64,000 nucleotides of DNA from Entoloma clypeatum (Eukaryota > Basidiomycota > Agaricomycetes > Agaricales > Entolomataceae), in the NCBI GenBank assembly GCA_963565915.1, contig OY751491.1, positions 4,588,001 to 4,652,000 of the forward strand, written 5' to 3'. Below the pieces are notes generated by a model. It did not search any database and had not been told where the DNA came from. It saw nothing but the letters and a program-made list of their open reading frames with translations. Shown here piece after piece: positions 19,948 through 30,005 of this stretch. Each line of letters begins with the position of its first letter. The first letter of the stretch is position 1. Made by a program: the position numbers and the translations under genes.

Positions 19948-22900
19948 ACGACGCTAAGTCGCGACCCTTATCTATTAAACGGACTTGCTTGCCTTGTATG
20001 ACTGCAGACAATAGAACCTATGTCATCCCTGCCAAGCGAGCCGCTGTGTTGACTAAGATTGTGAAGGGAGATAAACCTCCAAAAAGACGAGAAATCAGGC
20101 TGTTAGCGCAGCTCAAAACACAATGAGGACCAAAGGTTATCCGACCTGAGGTTGACAGCGGATGTGAACGCACATGCATTCATCCCAGAATAGTACGCGA
20201 ACAGAACCTCCCTATGCGAGGAATACCACGCATAGCAATTCTAAATGCGGATGGATCACCAAATCGACAACAGAAAGCGAGCCAACTTGCCGAAGTCAAA
20301 CTGGATTTGGGAGCACATCAGGAAACCATGGAAGCAATGGTACTGGACATTGGGAGGATGGACATGCTCTTGGGACATGACTGGTTGGTACACCACAACC
20401 CCACAATCAATTGGACAACCAGCACGGTAACATTTAACCGGTGCCCAACAACATGTCGAACCAAACACTCGGATTTTAGGATTAACCTTAATGGTCGCAA
20501 ACACCGGGTTCGCATGGTTGAGGTGCGCGACAAAGATGCACCCAAAAAGTCGGATCAGAAATGGAAGCCTGGAGACCCTATTTTGGAAGCTGTCACTCCC
20601 ACACCACCTCCCACAACCAAACGACCCTCATATGTTGAACGATTTGCTCATCTTTTCGAGAAAGAGAACTTTGATAAGATCCCAAAGGAGAGGGAATGGG
20701 ACCATGGTATCAAACTTACACCAGACGCACCAAAGGAACTAGGGGGAAATACATATCCTATGACACAAAAGGAACAAGAAGAATTGGACGCATTCATTGA
20801 CGAGGGTCTAGCAACGGGAAAGATCTGCCCGTCCAAATCCCCTTATGCCTCCCCTTGCTTCTTCATCAACAAAAAGGATGGCTCCAAACGATTGGTACAA
20901 GATTACCGCATGGTCAATAAATTCACGGTCAAAGACAAGTTCCCACTCCCACGAATATCCGATCACTCCCACGAATATCCGATCTCTTGGACGTACTGAA
21001 AGATGCGGTCTACTTCAATAAAATGGACATCATGTGGGGCTATAACAACGTCCAGATTAAGGAGGGCGATGAATGGAAAGCTGCCTTCCTCACCAGTCGA
21101 GGATTGTTCAAACCATTGGTCATGTTTTTCGGTCTTTGCAACTCCCTGGGAACGTTCTCTTGAATGATGGCTAGTCTATTCTGGGACCAGATCCGCCAAC
21201 GTATCTGCGTGATCTACATGGATGACATCGTGGTTATTGGTAAAACCAAGGAAGAACTTGCGCGAAACACCAAAGAAATCCTACAGATCCTATCGGACAA
21301 TGATTTGTTCCTAAAGGAGAAGAAGTGTTTATGGGAAGTAACGAAATGTCCTATATTGGGATATGTGGTTGGTGAGGGACGTGTTGAGATGGAAACTGAG
21401 AAGGTGGATACAATTCGAAACTGGCGAGCACCCACATCAAAAAAGGAAGTTCAGAAGTTCCTTGGATTTGCTAACTTCTATCGACATTTTATTGAAGATA
21501 CTCAAACATCACAAAGCCTCTCACCGCGCTCACAGGCGGTATGGCATTTACTTGGGGACCAACAGAGCAGCAAGCCTTTGAAGGTCTCATATGGGCAATT
21601 ACATCGGCACCGGTCTTGGCATTACCAAAACCAGAGGGACAGTTCAGGGTTGAAACCGATGCATCGGGCTATGCAATTGGAGCAGTACTCTCTCAGAAGC
21701 AAGACAACAAATGGCACCCCATCGCGTTCTTGTCGCGGACCATGTCCGCAGCCGAACAGAATTACGAGATATACGACAAGGAACTTCTGGCAGTCATGGA
21801 AGCATTGAAAGATTGGAGACACTATCTGCTCAAAGCCAAGGAATGTTTTGAAATCTTGACCGATCACAAGAACCTGGAATACTTCCGTCGTCCTCAGGAC
21901 CTGAATCAACGACAGTGACGCTGGAAAATGAAGTTACAGGACTATGACTTCGAATTATGGCATGTGCCCGGCAGGACCAATGCGAAAGCGGACATCCTGT
22001 CACGCTTATCCTGGTATGAAGCAGAACTCGAACCACAGGACAGTGACCAAATGCTCAAGGAGGGACTATTCTTGAAACGATTGGAATCAGACGATGTGGT
22101 ACAAATGGAGATGTTCACGGAGGAACAATTCTTTGAAGGGGGTGAAACATCTGATTCCATCAAAATTGGAAACGTCACGACCATCGAAAATCCGTGGATT
22201 GCACACATCAAGGGTTCAAACCGCATGGAGACAGAAGTAGCCCAGGGTCTAAAGAAGAATCCTCATTGGTATCAACAGGAAAACGGCATCACATATGCAG
22301 GCGAACGAGTCTATGTCCCGCCAGATCCACAATTGCGACAAGAATTGATGTTTGAATCACACGATGCACCAGTGGCTGGACATCCAGGACAGTACCGGAC
22401 ACATGAACTCCTCACTCGCACCTACTGGTGGCCTACCATACTGCATGATGTGAAGAAGTACGTGAAGGGTTGCAACACTTGTCAACGCAACAAGATTAAC
22501 CGACAAAAGTGACATGCTCCGCTACATCCCCATGCAGCACCAAGTCACCCATGGGAAGACATAGGAATCGTCGTCGTGGGACCGATACCAGAATCTGATG
22601 GAAAAAACGCAATTCTGGTCATCACAGATAGACATTCAAAGATGCTTCACCTCATTCCGACAACCGTGGAACTATCGGCTGAAGGATTAGCCAAGATCTA
22701 TCGGGATCAGATATGGAAGCTTCATGGGATCCCCAAGAAGATCATCAGCGATAGGGGACCACAGTTCGCTGCGAAGTTCATGGAGATACTCTGCCGCATG
22801 TTAGGGATCAAGAGGAACCTGTCCACCGCATACCACCCACAGACTGATGGACAGGCCGAGCGATCGCATCAGGAAACAGAAGCATTCTTACGAAACTTTG

Positions 22901-23616
22901 TCAACCATCTACAGGATGATTGGGCAGAATGGATCGCAATCACAGAGTTCCAGTACAATGACAAAGAGCACCAGGCAACGAAGCACACCCCATTCTACCT
23001 CAACTATGGTTTACATCCGTGGAAGGGAGAACTCATGTTAGAAGATACCAATCTGGCTGCCAACGACTTCTTGAAAAAACTCAAACAGGCACGAGAAGAA
23101 GCCAATGCTGCGCTGAAACAAGCACAGGATCAGATGAAGAAGACAGTTGACACACGGCGAAGTCCGTCTCGGGACTACCGCATCGGAGACAAGGTGTGGC
23201 TGGAAGGGACTAACATCAGGACTGATCAACCCTCAAAGAAACTTGATGCACTCCGACATGGACCATTCAAAGTCCTAGAGAAGAAAGGAGCTAGCGCGTA
23301 CCTTCTTGATCTTCCAAAGACTTGGAAGATGATTCACCCTGTGTTCAACGAGACCCTGTTGTCACCATATGAAACTCCGAAGTACGCCATCCAGAAAAAG
23401 AAACCAGCCCCTGATCCGATCATCGTCGAAGGACAAGAAGAGTACCATGTGTCTACGATCCTGGACTCTCGAAAGTTCCGCGGAAAGATCCAGTACCTCG
23501 TCCAGTGGGAAGGATATGGCCCAGAAGAGAACACATGGGAACCGCGAGCTAATGTTCAGAACGCTCAAGATTTGATCCGTGATTTCCATCGGCAGAACCC
23601 GTCATGTCCACGATAA
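19948..23616 (+). pseudogene. pol: Gypsy pol, copy 2, multiply broken
   Basis: Homologous along its length to intact pol 927-4535. Lesions: CGA to TGA near 20123; a 20-bp tandem duplication near 20957-20996 that shifts the frame in the RT; TGA near 21162; a 1-bp deletion near 21497 after the RT; TGA near 21916; CGA to TGA near 22510. In the integrase the first catalytic Asp (GIDVVGP in copy 1) is Val (GAC to GTC near 22570). YMDD, TDASG, the H-H-C-C site and the chromodomain remain readable in segments. It cannot make a functional polyprotein. Confidence 0.9.
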
Positions 23617-23737
23617 AAGACACCCGTTGAAATCAGCAACAGCATCGACCTCATCAGTCAAAACCCACCGAGTTCTCCGCTCCGTCTTCAATATAGCTAC
23701 TCCATTCTTCCTCTATCTCTCCAACATCCTCCGCACC

Positions 23738-24100
23738 ATGTCCACCGCCACCACCACATCCACTGAAACCAACCCCGCCATCACTGCCCTCATGGGTGAA
23801 GCCCTCTCCATGAGAGACCAGATCCACGCGCTAGAAGCCTCGCTCGCCGACATCCTGCATCGACAGATGCACATCTGCCTCCATTCTTTATCCGACCTCC
23901 CCGTCGCACCAACCCCCGAAGAAAAACAAATCCTCGGGAACTACACCCACACGCTGGTTATTGAAAACCGGCGCATCCGACTAGCCGTCCGGAGTCTCGA
24001 GCTCGCCGTCGCCATCAACGAAGAGCTAATAGACGATTGGAGCCTCAAGGAGAATGGCTCCTGGACAAACAACGACAATGCCGGAGGATGGGGACAATGA
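23738..24100 (+). CDS. Gypsy accessory ORF3, copy 2
   Basis: Intact 120-aa frame between pol and the 3' LTR, with the same position and start as 445-810. Conserved cores include MRDQIHALE, ADILHRQMHI and ENRR. It stayed open although gag and pol around it carry many lesions. No signal peptide or membrane segment, and no recognised family. A role in particle assembly or RNA handling would be a guess. Confidence 0.65.
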   Translation: MSTATTTSTETNPAITALMGEALSMRDQIHALEASLADILHRQMHICLHSLSDLPVAPTPEEKQILGNYTHTLVIENRRIRLAVRSLELAVAINEELIDDWSLKENGSWTNNDNAGGWGQ

Positions 24101-24134
24101 CTCTGTGAGGACACAGAGCTTGAGGAGGGGAACA

Positions 24135-24492
24135 TGTTATGGACTTACCGGTTTGTATGTTACGCACTTTTCCCTTGCATTGTACCTTCGTTATTTCTTT
24201 GACTCATCGGACCGCTTATTCATTTACCTTTACTCTACCATTCTCCTTTAGTATACTTCGCTCCCGCGCTGACTCGCACTCCGCAGTAGGGATTACTCAG
24301 TCCGCAGTCGTCTGACTCACTTCGCACTGCCTTTCCGCAATTACTGACTCACTCGCTACCGCTCGTAGCCAGTACTATATAAACCCCATGTACCATAGCT
24401 ACATTCCTTAGATTTAGCAATCACTTTGCTCTTCGCCTTTCCACTTCCTGCATACTCTGCCCGAACCTTGAAACGGTTTGTTAAGCATAACA
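24135..24492 (+). repeat. 3' LTR of gypsy copy 2
   Basis: 358-bp pair of 17932-18289, followed by TSD ATTTG. Confidence 0.95.
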
Positions 24493-26398
24493 ATTTGACA
24501 TGTTTCTCTGCAGTTGGATACAGTTTGTCCAGGAGAATGTCATTCATCTTGTCAACATCATCATTCTTTGCACACAGGATTGTCCGATCCAAGAAGTACT
24601 TGTCTGTCTTTGGGGTGTTGTCTGAAATCCCATCATAGATTGATCCAACGAGGCTGTCCACAGTTTTTTCATCACAGCTGGAATTTCCACCATCTCCTTG
24701 TCATCCACATTAGTCCCGGCACCAATCTCCAAAAGCCATGCTGCATATTGTACACTGCCTGGAGTTTGGTGAAGGCCCATGTTCTGCTTCAAGTAGTAAA
24801 CCTTCACATGTTGCCAAAGAGTGCTTTTGCAAAATGATGCAGCAATTGTCTGGTCTCTTGATCCTCTAACAACAACTGGGAGTGTCTGTCTGAAGTCTCC
24901 ACCAAACACAACAGTGATCCCACCAAATGGTACATTATTCTGCAACAGATCTCTGAGATTTCGATCAACAGCCATGAGTGCATTCTTGTGCTGCATTGGC
25001 ACTTCATCCCAGATAATAACCTTTGTTCTCTGCAACACTTCAAAGATGGGATCTGTGTGCTTCACCATTCCAACTGACTGTTCATCCAAATTCAAAGGAA
25101 TCTTGAACCTTGAATGTGCAGTGCGACCACCTTCAAGGAGCAAAGCAGCTATGCCAGAGGATGCAACACAAAGAGCGACATGTCTTTCAGATCTGACTTT
25201 GGCAGCAATGGTGTTGCACAAAAATGTCTTGCCACCACCACCCCCACTGTGAATAAACAGCAACTTGCCCTCGTTGTTGTTGATAGAAAGCATTGCTGCA
25301 TCAAATGCCAGCTTCTGTTCATTGTTGAACAAACTACAATTGTGCTCCACCATGGTTTTCAGTGCATCGATGTCATAGTCCAGCTGCTCATGCAGCATGT
25401 GGTTGCCAATGGCCATTCCCTCCCAAGTCTCAGGATCCGCAACAGATGGCATTGGTGGAAATTGGATGAGCTGTTTGCCAGACTTTCTCAAGATCTTTTC
25501 CAAGAGATATAGTCCAAAGTCATAGACCTGGTCTGGAGTAAATTCTCTATCAGGAAAGCGCTGTCTGAGGGCCCACTCCAAATCGCGGCACATTGGTTCC
25601 TTGAATTCATCCCAGAGCACATCTGGATGGACAGGGAAGCAGTGGATTAGAATGATGGCAAACAAAGACCGCATTGCTGATCCAGTTTGCATTACAACAG
25701 CTTCACGAAGGCACTGTTTTCATTCCCCATCATCTTGCAGAAACCCATTTTCCAAGCAGGCCTGCTTGAAGTTCTCCAGCAGTACACCATTGACTGTGTG
25801 CAAAAATTCAAAGGAGGTAGCACCAGGAATCTCTGTCAAAAGCAGCCTGAGATAGAAGTGTTCAGCCTGGGCAGGAGACGCAAAGTACATGCGACCAATC
25901 GCACCAGCACTGCGGGTTCTAGCCTTCCAGACCTTGGTCTTTTTGTCATAGGAATACTTCTGGGAAAAGTCCTGGTAGAGAATGGTGCGTGCTCCCTCCT
26001 CCCGCTGATTTGCTTTGAACCATGCAGTCAAGGGTGTCAGGTCAATATTAGAGCGACTCAAGACCTCATCCACATTGTCATCATCATTGTAGTAGATCAT
26101 CTGGCAGTTGGGCAGATGGACAGGAAGGCAGTAGACAGTGGGGGATATGTCATGCATGCCAAACTCAAACAACCTCCAACATGCCTCAGAGGCAGACACA
26201 TAGCGGGCATCAAGGAACTCCTTGATTTCATTTTGCTGCTGGTCACCACCTTCAGCAAAAATTTGGACTGTTGCTTTGTCTGTTCCCTTTCTGATGTACT
26301 TGTGGATATAGGTGACTGATTTGAGAGAAACTGTGATCTCGGTATTGAAGTGGCATTCATACTTCCAAACCAAATATGGACAATGGGGGACCACATCT

Positions 26399-26536
26399 CT
26401 GTAAAAACCAATCAATTCAAATTTGTTCAATTGATTCAAAAAGAAAAATCCCACTGGTTGGTATACACATGTTCATCAGGCGCTCTGTAAAAACCAATAA
26501 ATTAAAATTTTTCAATGGTTCAAAAAAAGCACTTAC
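26399..26536 (-). other. Two adjacent homologous introns around a 30-nt mini-exon in RepHel
   Basis: On the minus strand, intron 1 (26536-26485, 52 nt) starts GTAAGT and intron 2 (26454-26399, 56 nt) starts GTGGGA. Both share a T-rich core and the same end ATTGGTTTTTACAG. The exon between them (26484-26455) keeps the frame and supplies YTNQ before DVVPHCPYL, the expected Helitron sequence. A single long intron with alternative acceptors is the other reading. Confidence 0.6.
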
Positions 26537-28406
26537 CCATCAGTTTGATTATATTCACTCTTTCTGAATGTAACATTATTCTTGCGCCTCCGGTATGCTG
26601 GATATCCATTTTCAGAAAATTGAGTGGTCTCCTGAAAGTCTTTTTGATATCCTTTACTACACTTTCCATTGACCAAACATCGCTGATTGCATGGGCCATG
26701 GAGCATAAAGGAAGTCACCAGTTTGTGAAGCCATGGATGTTTTTCTTTGTCAGGAATCTCTGCTGAAATCATATGATCGATCTCTTCTGGTGTTTGGATT
26801 CTGTACTCCTCGTCCAACCAAATCAAGAGGTGCATGTGGGGCAGACCTCTCTTCTGAAACTCGATAGTATGCACCATGCCAGTGACTTTGCCAAACACAA
26901 CTCCTGATTTGATCTCTCTCAGGACTGCATTTTTCTTCAGCTCAAATACTCTGGAGACAATATCTGGACGGTCCTGTGACTTTTGCTTGGATCCATCTGG
27001 CAGTGTGAACAGAGCATTTGTGATTTCCTCCCAGTTTGGATTGGCTGTCATGGTACAAAAGACATGAGGGACCAATAGAAGTCGGCACAGAGCCATAGAG
27101 TCCTGAAATGACTGATTCAACTGTCGTTCGCTTCCCATGAAAGAAGAGGGCAGAATTATCCGTTGACCATAATTTGCCAAGTTGAGATTCTGGTCATTGT
27201 CCCCATGTGCTGCATCCTGCAAGCCCTGATAGACATCTGCTCGCAATCTCTTTTGATTGTGGAAGCACCAAGCCAAGAGGTTCTGTTGATGGGAGGCCCA
27301 GGCATCAACAATAAACTGTTGAAACAACTTTCCACAAAGAAACATTGGAGGCTGTTCTTGAAGTGGCACATCCTTTGGTTGGAGATGATATGCATAATAG
27401 CAGTGTTCACTGACAAATTTGCTCCGTGTCTGACCTTCAGCACCAGGATGGATGGGAAGCTTTGGATGCCAGCCATATTGGCCAGAGGGAAATAGAAGGA
27501 CATAGTGGAGAGGAGAATAGAGTGGATGGAGGTTGCTCATTTCTTTCAGACGACCATCCCTGAAGCGCAACACAATGTCTCTGTCACTTTTTGGCTGGAT
27601 CAAACTGTCGCCTGGAATAATAGCAGCGATTTCATTGGCATCGTTGGGCAGATTGTATCTCCTGGGATCCATGCCATCAGCTGTGAGAATGAGACGGACA
27701 TTGTGCTGTTCCTCAGGTGGCTTCTCATTCATGATTTGCCATGCCTGCTTATAGCGCTCAACAGATGGATTGTCCCAGTGCAGCATAGCCTGAAGCTCAG
27801 CAATGATGGTTGCATCCAGATTGATGTTGCGTGCTCCACGCATCTGTAGCTGTTCGTCGGCATCATAGATATATATCTGGGCATAGGATGGTACCAAATT
27901 ATCTCTTGGCACCAAGGCGCCAGATAGATGGTGTAGTTCTCCCTGAATCTGAAAGCTGTAGGGTCCAGATCCATTGACAACTGCCAGATCAAGCTTGACA
28001 CCCAGAGAAGTAAATGCAAAGGCAGCATTGTACTGGCGAATGTTCTTTTTAAAGCGGCTTGAAAATTGATGGATGCCAGATAGAAAGCGCCATAGTTCCT
28101 CAGGTGCACATTGATAGGGTGTGAGCTGGATTTGCCCCTGAAGGCAGCACATGCCAAACCTTGGATTATTTCTGGTGGACTTGGATAGTTTCTCTGCATC
28201 AAAGTGAAGTGCATGGCAATGGCTGCATACAACATTCATGAGTGCCAAGTCCTGTCGATCAGGCTCAACATCATAGAGAACACGACCTCTGGGAAATGGA
28301 AGTGGCCAATTGTGTCCATAAATATTCTGTAGTGGTGCAGGAGGTGCTTGGTTGTTCCCATCTGGCTCTGGAGGTTGTTGCTGCTCCAAATTATTATTAC
28401 CACCAC

Positions 28407-28941
28407 ATGTAAAAGGCCGTTTTGTCTTTACCATGTGGATACCTTTCTCTTCTGGATGATGGTTGTCGTTACATAGAGCCGGCTGCGCTTTCAATTTTCT
28501 TTCTCGTTTATCATTATTAGGGTTACTGTCTTTTTTTCCCCTTTCTTTTTCTTTTTCCAGCGTTATTGTCTACGAATACTTGGATGGTTTGGTGGAGTCG
28601 GATGCTCCGAGTTCAATTTTTGTTTTTGAACTAGGAATGTGATGTACATATGTAAGTATTGCGAATTCGAGCTTACACGGGATCGCCGGATCAATGTTCC
28701 TCTCGTGAACATAGTGAACAAAGGATGATGTAATATAGTATTTTTTATTCTAGAGAAGTAATGGGAGGGTGTCATGTGACAGGGGGGTTTTGACATCTAT
28801 ACTATCTACACAGCGGGACCAGACCAATGTACCCCTCGAAAACATTGTAAACAAATAACAATCTAATATAGAATTTATTTGCTGATCACATTGTGGGAAC
28901 ACAAGTAAAATCCATTTTTAATAATTATTTAATGTGCTCTG
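28407..28941 (-). repeat. Left arm of large inverted repeat (Helitron 5' end)
   Basis: 535 bp matched in inverted orientation by 29396-29929. The arm includes the start of RepHel coding sequence (28494 down to 28407) and the upstream leader. The arms differ by scattered substitutions and 1-nt indels, so they are separate sequences rather than one read placed twice. Confidence 0.9.
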
Positions 28942-29141
28942 NNNNNNNNNNNNNNNNNNNNNNNNNNNNNNNNNNNNNNNNNNNNNNNNNNNNNNNNNNN
29001 NNNNNNNNNNNNNNNNNNNNNNNNNNNNNNNNNNNNNNNNNNNNNNNNNNNNNNNNNNNNNNNNNNNNNNNNNNNNNNNNNNNNNNNNNNNNNNNNNNNN
29101 NNNNNNNNNNNNNNNNNNNNNNNNNNNNNNNNNNNNNNNNN
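28942..29141. other. Assembly gap, 200 N
   Basis: Exactly 200 unknown bases at the inner end of the left arm. True length unknown. Open frames that appear to cross it are artefacts. Confidence 0.99.
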
Positions 29142-29395
29142 ATGACTTCACCGTGATTTCTTTTAAAATGTTCTTTGTCAATGGGAATTTCGTGCACGAG
29201 GGTAGAACATAGGGAGCAAATAAATAATTTGTTCAGCATGTTCCTGCTATATAAGCCGGGATCAAACTCAGTTCTCATAAAGGATAAACAAGTGGTTTGA
29301 TTTTTGAATGGATCTCCATTTGAGAGAAGGAAATATCGGGGCCACATCACAATCACATTTTGCATTTTCTTTTGCATTTGCTCAGTGGAAACATG
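29142..29395. other. Spacer of the inverted repeat with a possible C2H2 finger
   Basis: 254 nt between the gap and the right arm. On the minus strand a frame from 29377 reads CSLCSTLV..HFKRNH, a C-x2-C-x12-H-x4-H pattern, and runs into the gap. It may be part of a gene captured by or lying next to the Helitron. Too short to assign. Confidence 0.4.
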
Positions 29396-29929
29396 CAGAG
29401 CACATTAAATAATTATTAAAAATGGATTTTACTTGTGTTCCCACAATGTGATCAGCAAATAAATTCTATATTAGATTGTTATTTGTTTACAATGTTTTCG
29501 AGGGGTACATTGGTCTGGTCCCGCTGTGTAGATAGTATAGATGTCAAAACCCCCCTGTCACATGACACCCTCCCATTACTTCTCTAGAATAAAAAATACT
29601 ATATTACATCATCCTTTGTTCACTATGTTCACGAGAGGAACATTGATCCGGCGATCCGTGTAAGCTCGAATTCGCAATACTTACATATGTACATCACATT
29701 CCTAGTTCAAAAACAAAAATTGAACTCGGAGCATCCGACTCCACCAAACCATCCAAGTATTCGTAGACAATAACGCTCGAAAAAGAAAAAGAAAGGGAAA
29801 AAAAAGACAGTAACCCTAATAATGATAAACGAGAAAGAAAATCGAAAGCGCAGCCGGCTCTATGTAACGACAACCATCATCCAGAAGAGAAAGGTATCCA
29901 CACGATAAAGAGGAAACGGCCTTTTACAT
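29396..29929 (+). repeat. Right arm of inverted repeat (second Helitron 5' end)
   Basis: Inverted copy of 28407-28941, including the first codons of RepHel in plus orientation. It then stops, so only a truncated head of a second Helitron is present. The next gene begins 77 bp later. Confidence 0.9.
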
Positions 29930-30005
29930 AGCCCATGGGGTGCAGATGTGGCGTTCTTTCAGTCCTGATCCCTTCCCCCCCGTTCCAACAACGACGCGTA
30001 TCCCT

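Larger units (their letters stand above)
17932..24492 (+). mobile_element. Chromodomain Ty3/gypsy, copy 2 (degenerate, nested in Helitron)
   Basis: Element of 6561 bp with 358-bp LTRs (17932-18289, 24135-24492) and TSD ATTTG (17927-17931, 24493-24497). Same family as 38-12399: gag and pol are very close, but LTR sequence and ORF3 are more diverged. Coding capacity is lost through at least six stop codons, a 20-bp tandem duplication and a 1-bp deletion. The two LTRs differ at five sites, four of them CpG versus TpG. Older than copy 1. Confidence 0.95.
17370..28494 (-). pseudogene. Helitron Rep-helicase (RepHel), interrupted
   Basis: Exon 1 (28494-26537) has an N-terminal Cys/His-rich region, the Helitron_like_N domain, and the HUH motif PHMHLLIW near residue 548. 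A 30-nt mini-exon (26455-26484) and then 26398 onward give YIHKYIRKG with the catalytic Tyr pair. The PIF1-type helicase follows: Walker A SGGGGGKTF near 25235, Walker B IIWDE near 25012. At 25720 the expected Trp codon is TGA. Near 24665, in an A-run on the coding strand, one base is gained or lost. Gypsy copy 2 then splits the gene; it resumes at 17931 with the conserved LYPTEFL, NLDPSLGLCNGTR and NKSQGQ motifs and ends at 17370. Reading across the excised gypsy keeps the frame. Confidence 0.88.
17100..28941 (-). mobile_element. Helitron, autonomous type, disrupted
   Basis: Rolling-circle transposon encoding a Rep-helicase on the minus strand (28494 down to 17370). The 3' side carries a stem-loop CCGTAGCGAAGCACGG on the minus strand (17109-17124), resembling the subterminal hairpin of Helitrons, but I could not fix an exact CTRR terminus. 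The 5' side lies in the inverted repeat beside the assembly gap, so that end is uncertain too. The element is broken by gypsy copy 2 (17932-24492), by an in-frame TGA (25720-25722) and by a frameshift near 24665. It is therefore not autonomous now. Confidence 0.85.

Noticed and set aside
28925..29377. Frames crossing the N gap
   Set aside because: Translation of unknown bases; only the sequenced part can be discussed.
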